NCBI GenBank assembly: GCA_014338405.1
Contig: JTDE01001092.1
Location: 48,768 to 112,767, forward strand
Length of the DNA stretch: 64,000 bases
Reading direction: 5' to 3'
From: Paragonimus skrjabini miyazakii
Taxonomy: Eukaryota; Platyhelminthes; Trematoda; Plagiorchiida; Troglotrematidae
The translations under genes and the position numbers were made by a program. Below, one piece after another: positions 34,430-46,262 of the stretch. The first letter of the stretch is position 1, and each line of letters opens with the position of its first letter. The notes under the pieces were generated by a model. It ran no database searches. It worked only from the letters and a program-made list of their open reading frames with translations, and had not been told where the DNA came from.

Positions 34430-34915
34430 TGTTTTTGAGGAGCGACTTGGATTTCAGACCCAGGAAGAAAATTAGATTACTCGTTTACAAAGCCATGGTG
34501 TCGCTGACACGGGGATAGGATAGAAACCTCTGGACACCACTTCAACAAGAAGTGTCGTATCTCAGTCATTTTTATTCTCAAATTGCAAAATTCGATGGTC
34601 AGACATGGTCCTAAACATTGGGGTATTTGAACCGACATTATTGTTAAAAGTGGTAGTTAAGTCACATCTGCTGGATGAGGTAGGAAAGGATTACGAAAAA
34701 GTTGTCATACAGACAGCTAAAAGTAAGTGAACAAGATTCTGGCGGACAGAAGCTGTGAAACCCGAACTCTGTTCCAGTCAGTATTACATGCTGTGGTATG
34801 GATCCTACATCGAGTCACGAAGCAGATACAAATTGGACAGCCTGAATGTGTGCTAACCGGAAATTTGACCAACATTTCAATCAGCGTGTGATCCGCTGCT
34901 GGGAATTCAAGCAAG
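34430..34915 (+). pseudogene. Possible decayed non-LTR reverse transcriptase end
   Basis: Broken plus-strand frames give FLRSDLDFRPRKKIRLLVYK, then after a stop NLWTPLQQEVSYLSHFYSQI. This has the feel of the thumb and C-terminal part of fluke non-LTR elements (K-R-LVY-A-V, then L--F-----). Multiple stops and frameshifts are present. The identification is weak. Confidence 0.3.
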
Positions 34916-35148
34916 CCGTAGCCAATTAATCTACAAGCCGTTTAGGTTGCGGCGACGTTACCTTATAGAGTTACTGCTAGTGCAGCCGCCACTGAGTTTA
35001 CTGTCAAACTAATATGCTGAAAACTCGTCAACAACAAACCGTTAACGAAGAGATGGCCAGTGCATTAGGCGATCGCCAACTGTTCTAGTAAATCACTATA
35101 TGTCCATTCAGAATCCAGTGCTCGGCAAACTCACTATATTTTTTTCAG

Positions 35149-35428
35149 TCCCATTTTGTTTATATATTATACCTTGAAAGTATTTTTACCATCACCTAAC
35201 TCTGTTTCTGTTCACTATGATGCCCAACATGCACTGATATCAACTTCGACATGGAAATATTTGTTGCCTTTACTTAATGCGTGCTTGTTTTCCCATCTCC
35301 GACCTAATCATTCGAGGGTTCCACTTTGCGGTCCGAAAGATGCGGATTTCACTTTCGCACTAATCAACCACATGGCTAACCTGAACCCACCAGTTGGATC
35401 AAAAATATCTTCACATGCACGCCTGCAG
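35149..35428 (+). CDS. Possible plus-strand exon (93 codons)
   Basis: A strong acceptor (CACTATATTTTTTTCAG) opens one base plus 93 codons with WKYLLPLLNACLFSHLRPN and DADFTFALINHMANLNPPVG, ending at CAG/GTTATA. The length is only modestly above chance. Phase does not connect directly with the other plus-strand candidates. Confidence 0.4.
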
Positions 35429-37667
35429 GTTATATTATATTGAATGTAGGGTGTGTAAATAGTATATCAGGCGGTTTAATGCAAGTAATTTGTATTGACA
35501 CCTGTTTACTGACAGCCATCGGCTTTGATAACTACGAAGGTCCAGTCTAAAGACGGATGACGCTATACATGCAATTATTTTGGTCTCCAACTAACAGTGA
35601 TGTTAACATCACACACAAATTGATGTGAACACAATATGACTTTGAACTGAGAGAAAGATGTGGCTGAGTCGTCAGCTGAAGGTAATTTTAGGAATGACAT
35701 TATTGTTCTGGTTTTAATGATATTTTTCCTTAATTTTACTGCAACAATGTTTATGTAGGACTGAAAGCTCGTAATGGAGTAAGATTACTACATCGGATTC
35801 TATATAGAAGTTGTTAGACCTGACAACGAATATGCATAGTGGAATAATTTCATGGGTTTGGAAAATTTCAAAAAAATTATCAAACAACAAATCGGACTTC
35901 TCAGTCTTATCTGGTTTTCAACTGCGGAAGACATTTCCAGATCGCAGGGTCAAGGAGGAAGGGTGATTGAACGTAGTATTAACAACACTCACTGGAGTCT
36001 GCATCATAATACAAAGACCTGACTGGGCGTTGAATAAAGAGTGCTTTCCACAGTCTAAGTCAAATATAAATGTGCTAGTAAGCTAGAAGGTAACTGATGA
36101 GTCGTTGGTGACTAATCAGCTAAAGTTGTGGTAAACGTCTGCTAGACATTTCGATCCCACTCGGTCTGAGTTGCTTCGTTTCGTCAGAATTAAATTACAA
36201 AAACCATCGTCGCAAACTTCTAAAGTTGTGACACTCCACGACAAAGACTCCAATTTCATTGAAGAACAAAAGTATTCTCATATAGTCGAGTTTGCACAAA
36301 ATGTCAGCTTCAAATTTGAAGTTGATCAGCCAAATCAAAAAATGTGATGTCGCTTGCGGTACCCGTGACTACACGTGATTTGCACGTACCACTCATTTTT
36401 TATTGATCGATACGGCAGAATTTTTATTTGTCAATTTGCGATCCACATTTTTTCTCCGGACTCAATAAACAGTTCAACACCTTCATGAAAAGTGTTGAAT
36501 GCTACGATCTGACAACGAGACAACTTGGTTTAGTTTAATTATCAGGAAGAAAATATACTTCGAACGACCGCCTCTTAACGGACAAAACAGTACTGAATTC
36601 CACTTATGATATTTCATCACATACGTAGTTATAGTGCAGTTTATGGATGATGAGTGCAGTGTAATGCGTACTAAAATTAGGAGCTACCAGAAATGAAACT
36701 TGAAAATCAATAAATGTTAACGGTTAATGGGTGCTGTAATTTTTGTGTGATTTTAATGAAAAATAGCCGGAAAATCCAGGTGACCCAAAAATAAAATCGT
36801 GAAATGATAGTTAAAAAACCATGTGGCTAAAAGTGAAAAACGTTGAGCATAAAATCTAAACGAAAGCTGTTCTGTTAGTGCTTACGTTTGTGTAGTTGAA
36901 GTAATACTATCGGGTAGAGGAAACACAAGCAAAGTTGGTGGGAATAACAAGAATAAACAAAATTCTGATAACAACTAACCAGCAAATTTAACCCAGTGTG
37001 GGAAATTCGATGGATCATCAATCATTTGACCACAATCCTCCGGGAAGTAACGCTCACTTAACTGACAAAAAAATATTCAACTCACTTGTAAAAGTATTTG
37101 ACATACAGACAGTAGACTTTCAGTGGCTGCTGCACTTAACGGAGGCCTCTAAAAATTAAAACAATTATTAGTTTGGTGAAATTTTTTCTCGGAAATAAAA
37201 GGTCATTATACTCTTAAGTCATTTCGGTTTAATATTTTGTTGCCGTAACGTATTACATCGGAAAAGAAAGGTACGCAAACAATAAACTGAATTTGAACAA
37301 ATACTTTGCCTCACAGTTCATCTACCAGTTCACCTGCAGTTGCAACAGTCCGGATCGCAGTATACGTCTGTGGATAGTACAGCACTTATTTGAATAAGCT
37401 GATGCAATTTCTGACACAAACAGCCTTCTAAGCAGATAACCGACCGAGAAACACGGGAATCGTAAGCTAAAAACTAGCGCCTGGCAGCTGATCATAATAC
37501 CACACCGACTGGTTTCTCCAGTGTGATCATACCTATAACGAACTCAGAACTATTGGACGGCATTGATGCCCTCGTGATAGCAAACGACACTCGGCGTTAT
37601 GCTTGCATGACACTAGTTCATGCCATTGGTTTGCCTTGCATGTGAATTTAATACTTTTCTTTTTCAG

Positions 37668-37902
37668 TCTATTGATCAGTTCTTTTTATGTGCTAGTACG
37701 TATACGTTCAGACGGCAATTTTTTAAGCGGCCGACGTGATAGAAGCGAAATATTAACATCTCTTTCATTACAAGCCTCACTGCATTCTCCACAGAAATTC
37801 AAATCAGGCAATCGTTTGTTGCAGGCCTGCAAACAAACAAGCCTCTATTACTATCAGCAAAGACAGATTTTCCAACATTTTCTCACAGGCTGTGGGTTGT
37901 AG
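37668..37902 (+). CDS. Possible plus-strand terminal exon
   Basis: The acceptor TAATACTTTTCTTTTTCAG is excellent. The frame runs 77 codons to a TAG and includes DGNFLSGRRDRSEILTSLSL and YYYQQRQIFQHFLTGCGL. No AATAAA was seen shortly downstream. Product unknown. Confidence 0.38.
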
Positions 37903-38219
37903 TTACGACGTGTCTCAAGTCGATGAGGTCCAACTAGGTTAAAACAGCTTCTGGTCACTTCAGTAGTAGTCGCAATGTTGGAATACTGACGATCAATACC
38001 ATTCTACGACTGTCTTCTGGTCATAATGGGCTGGTTGTTACACATGTTTATTCACTACTTCTGGATTCTGCTGAAGTTGATGTTCGACTATACCCAACAA
38101 TGGAAAAACAGGATCGAGTGTTGTATCTTTTGGAGCGCAATAGTTGCGTCTAACCAGTCGATCGCTTGGGATTTAATGTTATCAGATGTAAAGAAATCGG
38201 TAACCACAATCTGATTGCT

Positions 38220-38510
38220 GTTAAGTCTAGTAAGTAGATTTACTAATTCGACATCATCATTCTCATCACCACAGAATGCAATACATCAGTGGTTCACAAT
38301 GATGCTTAACTGCCACATAACCATGAATGAAAATAAAGCAAACCTCGTACAGGACGAGAGAAAGGAAGGGGAGGAGAAAGGACCTAACTACTAAAAATAG
38401 CTACGTGTATATTCAAACATTAAGCATCAAGGTACCCACACCTTGGAAACAAACAACCAAGCTGTAAGTAAAAATAGGGCATCATCAGCAACACAGCTTC
38501 CTAACTTACT
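38220..38510 (-). repeat. Non-LTR retrotransposon 3' end, fragment
   Basis: It is homologous to 63388-63640 in the same orientation: ATACATCAGTGG, AACTGCCAC, CTAAAAATAGCTACGT and AAACAAACAACC occur in the same order. The 3' end (lower coordinate) carries a CATCATCATTCTCATCACC tail, as usual for RTE-type elements with short tandem tails. No reverse-transcriptase sequence is attached. Confidence 0.65.
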
Positions 38511-40247
38511 GGAAGACTCATCGTTTCCTTCAGAGATCTTAATGACGCCCGAGCACTAACCATAAGCGTATGCTATTGAGTGTTTGCGCACCTAGATACA
38601 GTCACATTTCATGTGATACTAGATGTGAAGGGGGTCACAATGCAGGACAAGAATGTGTGCCACTGGCGAGATGAGAATCGAAAACATTCATCAAAATTAG
38701 GGACCCATACAGAAGCACGACTTGAGTTACCCACTGAGTCGGGGACTCTTTCTGACAGAGATGTTGATGATACAACTAAGGGGCCTCGTGGTATCAACAC
38801 TATTACAATTAAAGTGGAACTGATACCTAAGACAGTAACGGGAGAATACAGTAGGATAAACTGAATCGTACTTGCATCAAGTTGAGCGTCGGCAACGTCA
38901 TCCAGACGGGGAAACTAACACTTTCTAGATGAATTAGGTAAATATGAACAGTCGGTATAGTGTTTCGGAAATGTCCCTGCTTCCTGCAAGCTTACATTTA
39001 ATTTACTACGAAAGGGGTGTAAGGACTTCCACAGAACAACTGTTATTGTTGAACGCGAATTCAGCACTGTATTTTTTTTGCCGTGATTTCCTAAGACAAA
39101 GTACACTCAAGTGAATACCTTAAACTGTCGTTATCAAAGAGCGATGTGTCATAATTTATCTGGGATCAGTATGCCAAAAAAAATAAACAGAAACGTTTCA
39201 GAAAAAAAGTGTAAACCTTGTTGAAGGGACTATTCAAAGTACAACCTGCGACAGAAATACATGGTGATCCCAGCTGGTGGCAACAGATTCAGCATTGGGT
39301 TGTTCGTGTCATTTCGCTTCAGTGCTTCAAAACATCAGTTTTGTATGCATCTGAAAACAGAATGTGGCGCATAGGAACTTAAAAACCTCTACACCTGTTT
39401 CAAAGCTTTCACAAATTCGGCGGTAAGGCTGCACACATTTGCATTTTCATGTACTTGGGAAATTATTAAGCTTTACAGCTCTAATATAAAACTGAGAGCA
39501 GAACGCCATGGCAACCAGTCGTAAAACGATATTTCTTCGAAGAAGTATCCATACCCTAACGAACTATGACGCACGAGCAGAGAGACGCTTTGCAGGAAAT
39601 GTTCAGCTTTTTTATAATTCGGAGAAATAGAAGGCGACAAAAAACGTTCCGGAATGATTCTAACAATTAGCTTTTTGATCGTTATTAACTACAGTGCGTT
39701 AATTTGCATCAAATGCTGAAACAGTAACCTATTATTGAGAAGAAACAACTACTTATACATCATGAGAACTCAGAGAAGCACAGACAATCGTTACTTTCGC
39801 CATTAAGGCAAATAAAATGACATTGGTAGGTTTAAATGGCATGAACCTCAACTAATACTAGGCGATTCACCGAAACGGTATCACTCATCTTGAACTTTAG
39901 CCATGGACAGTACTTATACCAACATTGGGCTTGACAGTTTATTTGGGTCCCAAAGTATTTACCGCTTCAGAAGCTTGTTGTAATTGTCGTTATTTACTTT
40001 GTTTTTACGAAACCATTCACTTTTCCTTTCGTTTCTTTTGGTATGGTGTTCCTTAACTTTTTTTAAATAACGTGTGATAGCAGCTCAAAACATTTGAGCT
40101 TAAGTGACAATCCCACGTTTGTCCAACTGTATCTATTTGATTCCTAAATTCTATTCCTTCCTGTGAAATCACGTAGACAGAAGTGTGAAGCAAGACACGG
40201 ACCACATAGGGCTTGGCTACTTAACAATGAGGTCAAATTGAACATAC

Positions 40248-40285
40248 CGGTGAAACTGCTAATCAGCTTCTGTTTTATCACTGCG
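40248..40285 (-). CDS. Gene A candidate micro-exon (38 nt)
   Basis: The acceptor GGATTTATCTCAG and donor ACCG/GTATGT are both good. It encodes AVIKQKLISSFT, and its final base joins in phase with the exon at 34277-34339. The 5' phase does not match the exon at 40667-40738, so either one exon is missing or this block is fortuitous. Confidence 0.38.
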
Positions 40286-40666
40286 CTGAGATAAATCCGG
40301 TTTTCAAAGCATTTGACATCTAGTCAACGAGTTGATATTTCACCAGAGATTCTGCCAGAATGCACAGTATCAGCCTGGGATGGTCGTACGAGTTTATAAC
40401 TTGTTACATATACAGGTGTCAAAGATATATCTTACTGGTCCATTAACTCTTCAGTTTTCACATACAAACATAATTATCTTCCACGTACAGTGGTTTGTCT
40501 CAGGAACATGCTCTGCAATAAGAGTGGCAATAACTAAACCAACAAAAACGTTCAGCTTGTGAATGGACTACCATTTTAACGGAACGCTACTGAGTAACGA
40601 ATCCGAGCCTATCCACTAAGAGCTTTGTAACAACGAAAGTTCAGCAGGCTGAGTTGAAATATTTAC

Positions 40667-40738
40667 CAAATCTTCGGAATCTGGGTCCGGACTGAGACAA
40701 ATTTCGTTCATTATTTCATCCAATGCTTTCTCAATTGC
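40667..40738 (-). CDS. Gene A exon 2
   Basis: Seventy-two bases lie between ATTTATCTTTTACAG and TTG/GTAAAT. They encode AIEKALDEIMNEICLSPDPD followed by SEDL, an acidic amphipathic segment. Phase 0 at both ends fits the first exon. Confidence 0.7.
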
Positions 40739-41411
40739 CTGTAAAAGATAAATACGTGGAAGAAATACAGGTTTATTAATCAAGCTAAATTAAACACAGA
40801 GGATTATTATATTTCAATCCCCAAAAATGTGTGCAACGAGTACGCTGATGATACGACGTCGAGATTAGACCACTGCAAGAATACGTTAACAATTCAACAG
40901 TTTTATTCATCTGCGATATAAAGTGAGTATCTTAGAAATATTGTTTTATATAATGCAAAAAGTATGCGTCTCAAATAACTGTTGATTATGGTGCGAATAT
41001 CAGTTTAAAAGTTCTACATATAAAAACCACCATGGCAATTCATCAGGAAGTACACTAAACCTTGTATCACAAGCAAGATGCCAATATATACGGCAACTTC
41101 CCCCAAAGGAGACGATAAGGGAATGAGCAAAATGTGAACTATTAAGACAGTCATCAGATACGTATTTTGACAACTAGTATACACACTAGCTGTGCACACC
41201 GGAGAACCTTACCGGCAGTGCTACATCGGAAGTGTTTGGTAACACCACTGACTAACTTTCGGCATTCTGTCATTGTCTAAAATGACTTCACCCCTCGCGA
41301 ACAAAATGCATTAATACAGTTTATATCCGACTGAGAGTAAAAAATTCGACGCGAATGTATCACCTTTCTCAAAATAAAAGTTTCTATGTCCGGATGATGT
41401 TTACAGCGCAC

Positions 41412-41525
41412 CTTTTCTGAGATTCCCGTTCTTCTACGTTTTGCGATTTTAACACTACTCTCATTCATTCCCCACGTTGGTGCCATATTTTCTTTGCTAT
41501 TAAACGTTATGAAGCTGGTAGACAT
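41412..41525 (-). CDS. Gene A first coding exon
   Basis: An ATG at 41525 starts 38 codons ending at AAAG/GTGCGC in phase 0. The sequence has SKENMAP (a KEN-like degron motif) and a basic cluster KIAKRRR that could be a nuclear localisation signal. Both motif readings are inference from short patterns. An intron of 673 bases separates it from exon 2. Confidence 0.62.
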
Positions 41526-44182
41526 CTTTCAACCGCATTGTCAGAAGAAGTGACTCGAATTGTGAAGGTAAGAGTCAGGCAATCGAATAATATAACTTGG
41601 TCATTGTGATAAGGACAAAACTGTGTATACCGTTGCAGTTCGCAGATATCACTATTTAGCACTTCAATACAGAAACCTACAATTAATGGTCTTAAGGTTA
41701 ATAGCGAATGAAAGAGATTAGTTTGTAATAAATCAGAATTGTACAGTTAACAAAACTGTCCATAGTTGGTCATCAGCACTTTCTGCCATCTGCCCATACC
41801 CACTGGTAAGGCTAAGCAGTTTCACATGAGTGCACACTGTTCCATGACAAAAGACAGTGGGTCACTTGCGGTTTGTTGGTGTGAATATTCTCGGTTAATT
41901 TTTATTTGGTCGGGTGTTATTTTTTATACACACACATTCTGACTTTGACCGTAAGCAGGTTATCTATCGTCCATGCCCATCAATTAAGTCGTAGAAAGAA
42001 GTACATTCAAAATTTTACACCTTGCTTGAAATTTGTATCCACCATGAACCACGCAACCAGGTTGAGTTCCATCAAGCCTGTCATGTTGTTGCTGGTGCCT
42101 GTGTGTGAACTACTGTGACTGCGCAGCGTTCAAGGTTAAATATTATCCGGTTGAAAGTTACGCACACAAAAGACTGACCAAATGATCCGCAAAACACGCA
42201 GCACACCATAACGGATTTTAAACCAAACTACGAAATACCTCGCAAGCGGTTTTCATGAAAAAGCCTAAATAACAGCGAAACAATTAATCCTCAATTCGAT
42301 CAGATGTTTCCGTGTCATTTTTGAAACGCAAGCGCGATTCAGCACGCGCAACGCTTGATCATACGAAACAAAAGTAGTCACGAAGTCGACGTATGCTGAT
42401 TTCAAAAAATTACAGCCACACAGTGTTCTCTGCAGATAATCTGTAAAATATAAACGCACACACAAGACTATGTATCTGGTGGTATTGAACAATCAGCCTC
42501 GATCTACGAGGACGAGTATTCCAACAACAATTAGGTTAGTATATCTGGTAAGTTAGAGAAGATCTAATTGTGAAAAATCAGAGCATCAACTGAATTCGGA
42601 CCAGCAAGAGATGCAGCGTAGGCTGTACATGCTGAGCCGCGAAGTCATGTCGGGAGTTGAGTTATCAAGTGTGCAAAGAATGTTGTCTTCAGAGATCAGG
42701 TCTATTTGTGAGACAACTAATGATAATATGTTGAAGCTTACAAACTCTCCTGAAAGATTACCTTGAATCTCAGACATCCATTAGCATACTGTCTCTAGAC
42801 ACTTCCGAATGATGTTATATGTTTTTTCTGGTATAAGATTGTAATACAGAGATAAATATTTGCAATAAGCTTCACTAATTTCTATGGCCGGTTAAGCATC
42901 ATTTATGGTTTTCAACCTTCGTGTGTACAATTCATGAGTAGATTCGTATAGTATGTCAAAAAACTTCCCAATTCTAATTTACATCCGGAAACGGACGGTT
43001 TGAGATGCCCCGGATTATATTCAATATAGGTGGTATAATGGATTTTTACAACAAATAAGACGGACACTTAAGTCACCCTTGAATTCAAATAAATTTATGA
43101 CTATATTTTGGATACTTAAACTCATAAAACAGTAATGAAGATCACCACCAAGTGTGTTTCATAAAAGGCAACAAGTGAGCATCAAAGCCACATCAATTGC
43201 TTAAATGAAACAGGATGAACATAATAAACCGCTCACCGTTAAAGATTACCCGGTTATCACAAAAAAATTCCGAGCACTAACCCTCAGTTACCGTTGGTGT
43301 TGCTGTTGTTATACTTAAAATATAAGATAGGTTGAACTCAGATTTATTAGTGACCAAATGGTCGAAGATACCAGCTTCATGATTCAAGTGCATGCGAACG
43401 TCGTGTTATAGGTCGCATTTTAACTTACACCCGGTCCAGACGATAACGTAATTTCGTATCGGATGGCCGAGTGGCAAGTTGCCTGCTTCGTATTTCTTAT
43501 TATTTCAAAGATTACAACACTGTTAGATGATATGTCATGATAAGATTTGCAGCACCATTTTGTGACTTGTAATTTATGTTGGAAGTGTCCAACTCAAGAA
43601 GTGTAGAGATTTGGCACGAGTGACCTAATGCAACTCTGAGCTGGCAATCTAAACAAAAGAATCTTCCACAGCTTTTCATGAGATGCACTCAACAGACATA
43701 ACGTCCATAATGTATTTAGGCCTCGTCTAAAAAAAGTGTGAAGACGGCTTACATTGCACAACGCAATACAAGATTTTCAAATGAAATATTACGATGTTAA
43801 ATAAAATCAATTTACCCCAGACCAATTATTAATAACACAAGGAAGGCTTCGAGAAGGTTGTTGATTATCACATACTTTTGAGTGAGGCATTATGACGTTC
43901 AAAGATTTGTAGAAATTTCTCACGAACATAATGTGGATGAAATGAACTAAGTCGTGTGCGTAGGCATGCAAATGTACTGAGATTGAAAATCCATGGAAAA
44001 CCGGTAAGGGCTATAGTTCTAGTAAGTTGAACTAAGAAGAGAAATGTATAGACAAAGTGGGCACTGCCATGATCTGATAATCTCAGTCATTTTAAAACTT
44101 ATCAGTGCGCCAAATCCCACTTCCACTGAGTAGCATTCGTAAAGATTGGTCGAGGAATTGGAAGAATATATAATGAATGGTT
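41526..44182. other. Presumed 5' flank of gene A, little recognisable
   Basis: Open frames of 63-75 codons have no support. A tRNA-like A box (TGGCCGAGTGGCAAG, 43466-43480) at the end of a decayed SINE or tRNA pseudogene is listed separately. A 23-bp block at 42990 recurs at 32060. No TATA box or CpG-rich promoter was identified. Confidence 0.4.
43455..43530 (+). repeat. tRNA-like fragment, probably a SINE relic
   Basis: GGATGGCCGAGTGGCAAG (43462-43479) has the A-box pattern of Leu/Ser-type tRNAs, but the anticodon arm and B box that should follow are not present. It is therefore not a functional tRNA gene. Confidence 0.35.
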
Positions 44183-44310
44183 TATGGACCTGTACGCAAC
44201 TCACTTGATGTGGACACCGTTTGAGACAAGTTACAAACAAGTGAACCGCTCCAATGCGCACCGATGGATGTTTGTTATCGAACAGTGTGTAAACCAGTGT
44301 CTTCAGCCTG

Positions 44311-44440
44311 GGAAGAAACTGATTTTCGTAGGTCTCCTAGAGAGAATTACAGAGAACATAATCAGTCAAGAGGAAGCAGTAAATATGAGCCATGGGAAAC
44401 CAGAAGTACTGAACAAAGAAATAGCAAATACCAGAATGTA
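44311..44440 (+). CDS. Possible plus-strand exon, Arg/Glu/Ser-rich
   Basis: The block follows a moderate acceptor (TTTGTTATCGAACAG or a nearby AG) and ends at AAT/GTATGT. It reads WEETDFRRSPRENYREHNQS and then GSSKYEPWETRSTEQRNSK, a low-complexity charged segment. An overlapping frame is also open for 92 codons, so the reading frame is uncertain. It lies 140 bases from the inverted repeat. Confidence 0.33.
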
Positions 44441-44582
44441 TGTGGACGAGTTCGTCGCTTGACCTGCAATTCGATAAGTCAACACAGTGACAGCTATATT
44501 TATGTGAATAGTAGACGAAAGAGTATGGTCTTGTGAGTCGTAAATTCAGACGCATGTGAACTACACCTGCTTTGCGTCGCGG

Positions 44583-44820
44583 TCTGATTGACCAAAGCAC
44601 GTTAGCCAAGTGTAGAACATCAGGTCGTCCGTGATATTTTGAGGCAGACACCTGACAGTCGGCTCATTCACGCGATATACGAATTATCTGTTTAAATTTC
44701 TACAGTGGTGGCGGGACAGTATTGAAAATTTGAGAAGGACAAATGGTCAATCTTCAGCAGTCGGACTGTTGGCAGTACTCAAAATCAGTGACAGTTGCTT
44801 CCGTTTACTCTAACGCTGTG
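44583..44820 (-). repeat. Left arm of an exact 238-bp inverted repeat
   Basis: The reverse complement of this arm equals 46263-46500 at every one of 238 positions by direct reading. The first mismatches are at 44582 and just beyond 44820. Read on the minus strand, the arm encodes the start of a frame ASKYHGRPDVLHLANVLW that runs out into the diverged flank. Outside the arm, similarity to the other copy continues at much lower identity on both sides. Confidence 0.9.
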
Positions 44821-45013
44821 CACATGACTGTTTGACTCCATCGACTAAGCGTTCAGCAGACCGTCTGTCGTAATGAATGTCGCAAGCTTGTGCAGTATCG
44901 GCGGTTAGTCCACTTGATTCGTTCCGTTCGGGTAAACTGGTGAAACACCAGGCACAGACTGAATTTGCACGAATGGCACGGACTGGCCTACTAGGCTGCC
45001 AAAAGTGAAGCAT
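44810..45013 (-). CDS. Open frame inside the inverted-repeat spacer
   Basis: An ATG-started 67-codon frame ends inside the left repeat arm. It includes MLHFWQPSRPVRAIRANSVC and AQACDIHYDRRSAERLV. The composition is more protein-like and less AT-rich than the surroundings. I do not recognise it; it may be a piece of a decayed mobile-element protein or a small real gene. Confidence 0.35.
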   Translation of the reverse strand: MLHFWQPSRPVRAIRANSVCAWCFTSLPERNESSGLTADTAQACDIHYDRRSAERLVDGVKQSCAQR

Positions 45014-46036
45014 GTCTGGTTGACGATCGGTCAGCGATTAGCTAGGTACGTCATGTAAAGCACAACAGTAGGTAAGTCCGAACTAGGCATTCAGCGAAAA
45101 ACGTTTTTTCCAAAAACGATAAAACAGATGTTATCCGAAATGCGAATACAATGGTAGGCTGTGTACAACAGTTGTTGACTGCATCGTTCATAACATTAGA
45201 AATTAGAATAGCTATAAAACTATCCGACCTAAAACCACAAAGACGGTCTTAACACTCGTGAGTAGGCAGGTTCATACAACAAATTACAACTGGTGGCCTA
45301 GTTAAATTTATTTAATTCATAATATTTGTACCATCTAAGTTTCTGTCACGGATAACACTGGGGCTCTTGGGTTCACTGTAATACCATTAAAACAGCCAGT
45401 CTATTTGGTCACTTCTTAAAGCCAAACTTGAAATAAACATACGTCACCATTGGAGAAATTTTCCAAAAGAAACTTCCCTTTCACACTGTTTTATCTCGCT
45501 GACTGATGATACAGTTTACAGTTAACACTTATTAAATAGATTTGTGTCATAAACGTCGAGCTAGTCATTGTGACTATATAGGTAAAGGCGTATTGCAAGT
45601 CCACAGCCGCCACTTTATCGATCTGACTTTGTGTTAAGTAGGACATGAACCCGACATGAAACGAACAACACGACAATCTTGGCTGAATGTCAAGTTTATC
45701 AAGAAGAAAACCCCATTATCAACTCATTTTACGCCATTCACTGTTAAGAAACGTAATACAACCAAACCCTGTCAAATCGAGTTGGTGTTTCAAAAGGAAT
45801 TCATACAGTGTGTTATCAAATAAAATGAGATAGCCGAACTAATATCCCATTCAAGCAACATGGATATAAACATGTCAGATATTCCAGTTGACAAGACCCA
45901 TTGTACTGTGTGAAGCTAAGTATAAAAGAAAATTGAGTAATGTCTGTTTCACGTTTCTGCGAAGTGTATTTACAGCGTGTTTTGAATTCCACTTAAAATC
46001 TTCTCACTAATTCAAAAAACTCGTAATCAATATCCA

Positions 46037-46246
46037 ATGGTTCGAGCTATCGGTGGCCCCGACAAAAGATCATGGAGTCACAGAATAATAAATAAACACA
46101 GATATAAAGCGAAGAAGAGAAAAAAAATTGAAAAACAAAAACAGTTGAGTTTCCTAAAACAAAAGTCTCAACAAATTTGCAGATGTAATCTCGCTATTGA
46201 CCCTGTATACTCGCGACTGATAATCGAGCTACTGAATGTCAGCTAA
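46037..46246 (+). CDS. Small basic open frame inside the inverted-repeat spacer
   Basis: An ATG-started frame of 69 codons has GGPDKRSWSHRIINKHRYKA followed by a run of Lys/Arg (KKRKKIEKQKQ), ending 16 bases before the right repeat arm. The basic stretch could bind nucleic acid, but the length is at chance level and no Kozak-like or promoter context is evident. Confidence 0.3.
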   Translation: MVRAIGGPDKRSWSHRIINKHRYKAKKRKKIEKQKQLSFLKQKSQQICRCNLAIDPVYSRLIIELLNVS

Positions 46247-46262
46247 GTCCAGCAGCCATGCG

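Larger units (their letters stand above)
34340..40247 (-). other. Long gene A intron region with retroelement remnants
   Basis: It holds a probable non-LTR fragment (34430-34915), two plus-strand candidate exons (35149-35428, 37668-37902), a non-LTR 3' end (38220-38510) and a 94-codon plus-strand frame at 38580-38864 without splice support. No gene A exon was found in it. Confidence 0.4.
7604..41525 (-). other. Gene model A: large multi-exon gene, product unrecognised
   Basis: Candidate exons on the minus strand run from an ATG exon (41412-41525) to a stop-containing exon (7604-7729). Most have GT/AG boundaries and fit their neighbours in phase. About 4.1 kb of coding sequence is recovered, so the protein should exceed 1,300 residues. 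The translation is rich in hydrophobic helices, and one exon (28912-29028) reads as a HEAT-like repeat. No catalytic motif, signal peptide or recognisable domain order was seen, so I do not name it. Phase breaks between 40667 and 40285, 28912 and 26924, 22952 and 20271, 20086 and 17039, and 11967 and 11602 show that exons are missing or that some boundaries are wrong. It could be two adjacent genes. Introns contain SINEs, Penelope-like and non-LTR fragments. No AATAAA was found near the 7604 stop. Confidence 0.6.

Noticed and set aside
38580..38864. 94-codon plus-strand frame next to a non-LTR 3' end
   Set aside because: The adjacent element reads on the other strand, and the frame has no acceptor or donor with a partner, so it was left unannotated as CDS.
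43455..43530. Functional tRNA gene
   Set aside because: Only the A box is present; there is no anticodon arm or B box.
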